A DNA stretch of 9,800 nucleotides, taken from an uncultured Clostridia bacterium (GTDB lineage: Bacteria; Bacillota; Clostridia; Oscillospirales; Acutalibacteraceae). Numbering within the stretch: position 1 is the first letter of the stretch; every line of letters begins with the position of its first letter. Under the pieces are notes generated by a model that saw nothing but the letters and a program-made list of their open reading frames with translations, ran no database searches and had not been told where the DNA came from. Below, piece by piece: positions 4,599 to 9,800 of this stretch. The stretch covers positions 1-9,800 of the forward strand of contig CAMFTS010000038.1 in the NCBI GenBank assembly GCA_945988915.1, given 5' to 3'. Made by a program: the position numbers and the translations under genes.

Positions 4599-7500
4599 AT
4601 GACAGTTAATTCGAAAATTAAAAAGGTTTTGAGCATAACTATTGCAATAGTTATGTTTATGTCTTGTCTTCCGGTGTCAAGCTTTGCAGAAGGAATATCA
4701 GCCATAGACGGCGATTTCACCTACAATGTTATCTTTGACTGGATAAACGGCACGGGAAGTGCGGTAATTACAGGCTATTCAGGCAGTGACAGCTATGTTT
4801 TAATTCCTGAAACCTGTACCATTACGGAAGGCGAAGCAAAATACATAGTTAATGTTATCGGCATAGGCGACAACGCATTTGCCAACAACAAGACGCTTGA
4901 AACCGTCAGAGGCGGTTCAAAAATAAGAAGCGTAGGCAAGGGTGCTTTTTCAGGTTGTTCAAATCTTTCAACTTGTATTTTCACAAGCAATGTAACACTT
5001 GACGAATCTGCCTTTGCGGAATGTCCTGCACTTGATATCGTTGCGTTTAACAGCGTTGTTCATGCTCCTATTACTCTTGAAAGGGGTCCGGACGAATCCG
5101 ACGAAGACTATTTGGCAAGACTTACAGCTAAAACTAATGACCTTATTGGAAGTATCTTCAAAAAAAGCGGCCACCCGAGATATACATTTTCAAACACTGC
5201 AAACTTACAGCATTATTCAGGTTCTTTAATTAACGGTTCTATCGTTATGAGTGAACAGTATGTTTACGGTAATATCGGCGGCTCAAATGCTGTTTTGCTC
5301 GGACTTGTAAAGCCGGGTGAGCTTGCCGATGAAAACAAGCATCTTTCGATTGCTTCTTCGGTAAACGAAATTGTAAGTGCTGCATTTTACGGACATACGG
5401 AAATTATTGATATCACTTTGCCGTCAATACTTAAAAGAATCGGCAGTATGGCGTTTCAGAACTGCGTCGGTCTTGAATCATTTACAATTCCGTCAGGAAC
5501 AAAAACAATAGGTCACCATGCATTTACAAACTGTATCGGCTTAACCGAACTTGAACTCCCTGACAGCATTCAATCAATCGGTCCTTCTTCATTCCAAAAA
5601 TGCACAGGTCTTAAGACTCTTTCTTTGGGAACCGGTCTTGATGAGATTCCTTACAAAGCGTTTTTAGGCTGTACAGGTCTTACAGACATTACATTCTCCG
5701 ACGGATTGACAAGTATCGGTCTTGAAGCATTTGAAGAATGCACAGGCCTTAAAAATATTACACTCCCCACAACTATAAAATCTATCGGTTCATCTGCTTT
5801 CGTTAATTGTACGGGTCTTGAAACTGTGTCAATCCCTGCGGCAAGCGAATACATAATTGATGTTGCAGCATTCAGCTACTGCTCAGGACTTAAGTCGGTT
5901 GATTTCAACTCAAAGCTTGCCGTACTTAGTCAAAGTGCTTTCCGTAACTGTTCAGCACTTGAAGAACTCGTAAACTTTGATACCTGTTCGGCACTTACAA
6001 GCATTGAAAAAGATGCATTTGCATATTGCTGTTCTTTGAAAAATGTAAAAATTCCGGAAAATGTTCTTGTAATAGGTCAAAACGCATTTACCTGCTGTGA
6101 GAGTATGACAGCACTTGAGCTTAACGCTAAGCTTTCAAAAATCGGTCAAGAAGCATTTAAGGACTGTTCGGGACTTGCTGAAATTGAAGTTCTTAATGAT
6201 GTAACCGTTATCGACAAGGCTGCGTTCAAGGGTTGCTCAAGCCTTACAAAAGCAGTAATAGGCAATTCGGTTACAGAAGTTTCAGAATCATTATTTGAAG
6301 ACTGCTCTTCACTTTCAGAGCTTACATTCGGCGGAGCAATTACCGCAATCGGAAACAGTGCATTTAAAAACTGTGCATCACTTCCCGAAGCTGTTATCCC
6401 TGACGCAGTTACAATTATCAAGGATTCTACATTTGAAGGATGCACATCACTTGCAGATATCGTTTTCGGAGTGAATGTTGCAACTATCGGTAAATATGCA
6501 TTTGCAGGTTGCACAGCGCTTACAGATGTTTCAATTCCTGTTAAAGTAACAGAAATCAAAGACGGAGCATTTGCCGGCTGTTCCGCACTTGAAAAGATTC
6601 TTGTTCCGGCAAGCGTAACTTCAATAGGTGCGGGCGTATTTGAAAACTGTGACAAGCTTACTGTTTACTGTTATTCAAATTCAACTGCATTGGCATATGC
6701 GAGAGCAAACGGAATAAACTACATAGTTCTGGATTGCGCTCATGCAAATACGGAATGGATTGTTGATATAGAAGCTACATGTACGGAAGACGGCTTAAAG
6801 CATAAGGAATGTACTGACTGCGGTGCATCGCTTGAACAAGAAGTTATTCCTGCAAACGGACATAGTTACGGTGAATGGGAAGTGACATTAGAAGCAACAT
6901 GCACAACAGACGGAAGCAAACACAGAATCTGTTCTGTTTGTGAGGACGAAGAAATTGAGGTAATTTCTCAGACAGGTCATACACCAAGCTCATTGCAGAC
7001 AGAAGAAGCAACATGTACGCAAGACGGCAGAACATACTATGTTTGTACTGTTTGCGGTGTTGAATACGATGTTACACCGATTCAGGCTCCGGGCCACAGC
7101 ATAAGCGATTGGATTATTGATAAAGAGGCAACTTGTACGGAAGACGGTGAGAAACACAGAGAATGTACGGTTTGCGGCTTTAAATATGATAAAGAAGTTA
7201 TTACTGCTCCCGGACATAATTCAACTGATTGGATTCTCGACTACAATGCTACTGCAACAACAGAGGGCAGAAAGCATAAAGAGTGTTCAGTTTGCGGAAT
7301 AGAGCTCGAAGTATTTGTTATTCCGGCATTCGGAGGAGAACACGAATATAAGATTTTATCCGAAACAGATAAAACTTGTGTAATCACAGGCTATCTTGGT
7401 AATGATACAGAGCTTGTTTTACCGGCAGAGCTTAACGGCTATACGGTAGTGGCAATAGGCGCGTCGGCATATGAAGGCAACGACAAGATTACAAGCGTTA

Positions 7501-8276
7501 CAATTCCTGACACCGTTAAGGTTATTTCGGAAAGCGCATTCCTCCGTTGTACAAATCTCTCAGAGGTTAACTTCGGTTCAGGGCTTGAAGAAATAGGTCA
7601 GCAGGCATTCTACGGCTGTGATTCTCTTACAGAGGTTACATTGCCCGAAGGCATTAAGACAATTAAGAATGACGCATTCAGAAACAACGCAAATCTTGAA
7701 TCAATCAATCTTCCCGATTCGCTTGAATACATTGCTCCGTACGCATTTGACGGCTGTGTAAACCTTGTTGATAACGTTGAATATAACGAAGGTTCTTATG
7801 CGGCTCAGTATGTAGCTGATAACGGACTTGTTTCAGGCAATACAGATAAAGATATAGTTAAGATTGAGATTACTTCACTTCCCGATAAGCTTGTTTACAG
7901 CATCGGCGAAGAGCTTGACCTTACAGGCTTGGTTGTTACTGCAACATACAAGGACGGAACGACCGCTGTTATTGATGATTATGGCTATATGGGCTTTGAA
8001 TCATCAACAGCCGGCGAAAGAGCAATCGTTATCAGTGTCGGCACTCGTACAGCAAACTTCACATACACAGTTATCGGTATGATGTGTGATGTCAGCCAGG
8101 ACGGCAAGATTTCGGTTGTTGATGCCAAGATGATTCTTCAGTATTTAGCAGGCTCAAGAACATTAACTGACGGACAGCTCGCTGTTGCAGATGTAAACGG
8201 CGACGGCAAGGTTTCTGTTGTTGATGCTAAATGGATTCTTCAGTCTGTTGCAGGCTTAAGAGAACTCGGCAAATAA
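4599..8276 (+). CDS. Secreted BspA-like leucine-rich-repeat protein with Cys-rich repeats, Ig-like domain and C-terminal dockerin
   Basis: This is a 1225-residue extracellular protein. Residues 1-30 are a signal peptide (basic start, hydrophobic core, SFA before the cut). Residues 82-712 hold LRR_5 (BspA/TpLRR type) repeats of about 23 residues with the signature AF..C..L; I count 22. They are interrupted at about 150-245 by a non-repeat insert. Residues 715-914 are five tandem Cys-rich repeats (listed separately). Residues 916-1080 are a second LRR_5 block of five repeats, with its own N-cap (VITGYLGNDTELVLP) and end cap. Residues 1087-1158 look like a bacterial Ig-like (Big_3) domain (LPDKLVYSIGEELDLTGLVV). 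Residues 1163-1225 are a type I dockerin with two calcium loops, DVSQDGKISVVD and DVNGDGKVSVVD, each followed by an ILQ helix. There is no LPXTG or SLH anchor, so attachment is probably through a cohesin encoded elsewhere. LRR_5 proteins bind host or matrix proteins in several bacteria; the ligand here is unknown. Confidence 0.96.
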   Translation: MTVNSKIKKVLSITIAIVMFMSCLPVSSFAEGISAIDGDFTYNVIFDWINGTGSAVITGYSGSDSYVLIPETCTITEGEAKYIVNVIGIGDNAFANNKTLETVRGGSKIRSVGKGAFSGCSNLSTCIFTSNVTLDESAFAECPALDIVAFNSVVHAPITLERGPDESDEDYLARLTAKTNDLIGSIFKKSGHPRYTFSNTANLQHYSGSLINGSIVMSEQYVYGNIGGSNAVLLGLVKPGELADENKHLSIASSVNEIVSAAFYGHTEIIDITLPSILKRIGSMAFQNCVGLESFTIPSGTKTIGHHAFTNCIGLTELELPDSIQSIGPSSFQKCTGLKTLSLGTGLDEIPYKAFLGCTGLTDITFSDGLTSIGLEAFEECTGLKNITLPTTIKSIGSSAFVNCTGLETVSIPAASEYIIDVAAFSYCSGLKSVDFNSKLAVLSQSAFRNCSALEELVNFDTCSALTSIEKDAFAYCCSLKNVKIPENVLVIGQNAFTCCESMTALELNAKLSKIGQEAFKDCSGLAEIEVLNDVTVIDKAAFKGCSSLTKAVIGNSVTEVSESLFEDCSSLSELTFGGAITAIGNSAFKNCASLPEAVIPDAVTIIKDSTFEGCTSLADIVFGVNVATIGKYAFAGCTALTDVSIPVKVTEIKDGAFAGCSALEKILVPASVTSIGAGVFENCDKLTVYCYSNSTALAYARANGINYIVLDCAHANTEWIVDIEATCTEDGLKHKECTDCGASLEQEVIPANGHSYGEWEVTLEATCTTDGSKHRICSVCEDEEIEVISQTGHTPSSLQTEEATCTQDGRTYYVCTVCGVEYDVTPIQAPGHSISDWIIDKEATCTEDGEKHRECTVCGFKYDKEVITAPGHNSTDWILDYNATATTEGRKHKECSVCGIELEVFVIPAFGGEHEYKILSETDKTCVITGYLGNDTELVLPAELNGYTVVAIGASAYEGNDKITSVTIPDTVKVISESAFLRCTNLSEVNFGSGLEEIGQQAFYGCDSLTEVTLPEGIKTIKNDAFRNNANLESINLPDSLEYIAPYAFDGCVNLVDNVEYNEGSYAAQYVADNGLVSGNTDKDIVKIEITSLPDKLVYSIGEELDLTGLVVTATYKDGTTAVIDDYGYMGFESSTAGERAIVISVGTRTANFTYTVIGMMCDVSQDGKISVVDAKMILQYLAGSRTLTDGQLAVADVNGDGKVSVVDAKWILQSVAGLRELGK
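6741..7340 (+). repeat. Five tandem Cys-rich repeats of 39-42 residues inside the LRR protein
   Basis: Units begin at H715, H755, H794, H833 and H873 of the protein and span exactly 200 residues. The consensus is H-x(3-4)-W-x(4-6)-EATCT-x-DG-x(4)-C-x-VCG-x(8-10)-APG. Each unit has one Cys in ATCT and a CxxC pair 9-11 residues later, recalling a half zinc-ribbon. Unit 2 has lost the Gly after CxxC (CSVCEDE), and unit 5 has lost the first Cys (ATATTEG). These differences and many silent changes show an old duplication and not an assembly artefact. Confidence 0.92.
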
Positions 8277-8293
8277 AATTCAATCAATATTAT

Positions 8294-8325
8294 ACGGGTG
8301 ATTCTCAAATGAATCACCCGTTTGT
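8294..8325 (+). terminator. Terminator of the LRR-dockerin gene
   Basis: ACGGGTGATTC (8294-8304) and GAATCACCCGT (8311-8321) form a perfect 11-bp stem with a 6-nt loop, 17 nt after the stop codon. The tail is only TTTGTACTT, so the U-tract is weak but present. Confidence 0.85.
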
Positions 8326-8356
8326 ACTTATATATGGACTTTTAGCAGATATGGGA

Positions 8357-8385
8357 TTTGCTTTTCTTAAGTTTTATTGTATAAT
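8357..8385 (+). promoter_or_regulatory. Promoter of rmuC
   Basis: TATAAT lies at 8380-8385, with TTGCTT at 8358-8363 (16-bp spacing) or TTTGCT at 8357-8362 (17 bp) as the -35. The ribosome site AGAGGTGA at 8401-8408 follows, just before the ATG at 8414. The gene is thus separated from the LRR gene by terminator and promoter. Confidence 0.75.
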
Positions 8386-8413
8386 GTTTGTAACATTTTA
8401 AGAGGTGATATGA

Positions 8414-9721
8414 ATGGATGGCATTTTGTATATAATTTCGGCAGTTCTGGCGATTGCGGTTTTAATCCTCGCAGCTGCATTCTTTACTGTTTCAAAAAAA
8501 CTGAATAACATTTCTTCTTTGGATTTCAGTAAAGAGCTGCAAGGAAAAATTGACGGTATGCAGAAAAATATCGGCGATGAATTCAGCCGTGTCAGAATGG
8601 AAACACAAAGCAATAATAACAAAACACGCGAAGAAATGCAGAAAAGCCTTGAAAATATGTCTGAAAGAATTGACAGAATTAACAGGACAAACAGCGAAGC
8701 GCTTATCAGTATTCGCGACAAAAGCATTGAACAGAGCGAAAAGCAGAATAAAACTATTGAAAATGCGATTTCAAAAATGCAGGAGTCTAACGAGAAAAAA
8801 CTCGAAGAAATGCGTGTTACTGTTGACGAAAAGCTAACTTCAACACTTACAACACGACTCAACAGCTCATTTAAAACGGTATCCGATCAGCTTGAAAATT
8901 TATATAAATCAATAGGCGAAATGCAAAAGCTTTCAACAGGCGTAACAGAAAATGTTACAGCACTTAACAGAGTTCTTACAAATGTAAAAGCAAGAGGTAC
9001 CTGGGCAGAGGTTCAGCTTGAGGGTATTCTTAATCAGACTATTCCGGGAATGTATGAAAAGAATGTCGCAACCGTTCCGAAATCACTCGAAAGAGTAGAA
9101 TTTGCAATAAAAATTCCGTCTTCGGAAAAGAATGAAAAAGATATTTTACTTCCGGTTGACTCCAAATTCCCGATGGAAGACTATGTCAGACTTTGCGACG
9201 CTGCTGACAAAGCCGATGCGGAGGCTATCAAAGAAGCACGAAAAGCTCTTGAGGCGAGAGTTCTTCAAGAGGCAAAGGATGTTTCAAAATACATTCATAT
9301 CCCCGATACTACTCCGTTTGCAATTCTTTATCTTGCAACAGAGGGTCTTTATGCAGAAATTGCTTCTTCAAGAACAGGACTTCCCGAGAAAATTCAGAAT
9401 GAATACAATATTATGATAGCAGGACCGAGCACGATTACTGCGTTGCTGAATTCTCTTTCTATGGGATTTAAGACAGTTGCTATCAACGAAAAAGCAAATG
9501 AGGTCCGCACATTGCTGAGTGCTGTTAAGGATCAGTACGGTAAATTTGACACGCTTCTCATTAAAGCGAGAAAGAAAATTGACGAAGCAGGAAGGACGAT
9601 TGATGACGCGCAGTTCAGAAATCTTCAAATCAATAAGAAATTGAAAAATGTTGAAAGCCTTGACGGCGACAGCTCGGATAATGTTCTCGGACTTGAAGAG
9701 TTTATAAATATTGAACAGTAA
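8414..9721 (+). CDS. rmuC: DNA recombination protein RmuC homologue
   Basis: This 435-residue protein has the standard RmuC plan. Residues 4-26 are a membrane anchor, residues 30-170 a long charged coiled coil, and residues 175-400 the PD-(D/E)XK-like RmuC domain. Family stretches are clear: NVKARGTWAEVQLEGIL (190-206), ILLPVDSKFPMEDYVRL (244-260) with the Asp and Lys of the nuclease-like core, YIHIPDTTPFAILYLATEGL (293-312) followed by YAEI, and IAGPSTITALLNSL. In E. coli RmuC limits inversions at short inverted repeats; its biochemical activity is inferred from fold. The tail EEFINIEQ ends naturally, so the gene is complete. A second ATG in another frame at 8410 overlaps the start, but the spacing to AGAGGTGA favours 8414. 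It appears to be a single-gene unit. Confidence 0.95.
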   Translation: MDGILYIISAVLAIAVLILAAAFFTVSKKLNNISSLDFSKELQGKIDGMQKNIGDEFSRVRMETQSNNNKTREEMQKSLENMSERIDRINRTNSEALISIRDKSIEQSEKQNKTIENAISKMQESNEKKLEEMRVTVDEKLTSTLTTRLNSSFKTVSDQLENLYKSIGEMQKLSTGVTENVTALNRVLTNVKARGTWAEVQLEGILNQTIPGMYEKNVATVPKSLERVEFAIKIPSSEKNEKDILLPVDSKFPMEDYVRLCDAADKADAEAIKEARKALEARVLQEAKDVSKYIHIPDTTPFAILYLATEGLYAEIASSRTGLPEKIQNEYNIMIAGPSTITALLNSLSMGFKTVAINEKANEVRTLLSAVKDQYGKFDTLLIKARKKIDEAGRTIDDAQFRNLQINKKLKNVESLDGDSSDNVLGLEEFINIEQ

Positions 9722-9745
9722 AAAGATACAAAAAAACGGTGAGCA

Positions 9746-9800
9746 TTAGAGTCGCACTCTAAAGGACAAAAAAGAGTTAATGTAGCAAAAAACTACATTA
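9746..9800 (-). terminator. Two inverted repeats after rmuC, possible minus-strand terminator
   Basis: TTAGAGT-CGC-ACTCTAA (9746-9762) and TAATGTAG-CAAAAAA-CTACATTA (9778-9800) are perfect stems of 7 and 8 bp. Neither is followed by a T-run within the window on the plus strand. Read on the minus strand, the second is followed 4 nt later by six T, so it may end a convergent gene lying beyond the right edge. The window stops exactly at the last base of the arm, so the full stem cannot be judged. Confidence 0.4.

Noticed and set aside
6146..6655. 169-codon minus-strand open frame inside the LRR gene
   Set aside because: It is the antisense shadow of the regular LRR repeats; its own periodicity mirrors theirs, and no promoter or ribosome site precedes it.
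6741..7340. The tandem repeats as a CRISPR array
   Set aside because: They are in-frame protein repeats of about 120 bp that differ at many positions, with no constant short repeat and no cas genes.
8398..8862. 154-codon minus-strand open frame opposite the start of rmuC
   Set aside because: It is antisense to the charged coiled coil of RmuC, which gives Ser/Leu-rich shadow frames; no start signals are seen.

Overview
The window looks like chromosomal DNA from a low-GC, gut-type Firmicute close to Ruminococcus/Oscillospiraceae. This rests on AT-rich sequence with strong TTGACA/TATAAT promoters and GGAGG-type ribosome sites, a GH112 galactosyl-HexNAc phosphorylase (host-glycan use), and a giant LRR surface protein ending in a type I dockerin. 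The taxonomic call is an inference from gene content; no 16S or ribosomal protein gene is present.

Layout. Bases 1-591 are the 3' end of a lacto-N-biose/galacto-N-biose phosphorylase-like gene, closed by a strong terminator. Bases 640-880 are AT-rich and gene-free but hold an operator-like cluster of TCGGTCA heptamers. Bases 881-1222 are a 5'-truncated remnant of PTS enzyme I that keeps only the end of the PEP-binding barrel. Bases 1279-1750 are a minus-strand tRNA locus: an intact tRNA-Leu(GAG) with its own promoter and terminator, and downstream of it a GC-rich, hairpin-dense 156-bp element. That element has inverted ends that copy the tRNA T-arm, and it abuts a 19-bp duplicate of the tRNA 3' end that has its own separate terminator. 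This is the most unusual part of the window.

Bases 1792-2796 (minus) encode an orphan substrate-binding lipoprotein of the ABC_sub_bind family. A divergent promoter region separates it from a plus-strand pair, a YhhN-family membrane protein (2957-3661) and an MscS-type mechanosensitive channel (3680-4498), 18 nt apart and probably an operon. Next is a 1225-residue secreted protein (4599-8276): signal peptide, LRR_5 block, five 39-42-residue Cys-rich repeats, second LRR_5 block, Ig-like domain, dockerin. A terminator follows, then rmuC (8414-9721) with its own promoter. The last 80 bases hold two inverted repeats.

Apart from the YhhN/MscS pair, the genes appear to be independent transcription units and show no common pathway. 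The accessory signals (ptsI remnant, tRNA-flanking element, operator-like cluster without its gene) are concentrated in bases 640-1700, which reads as a remodelled, recombination-prone stretch next to a tRNA gene.
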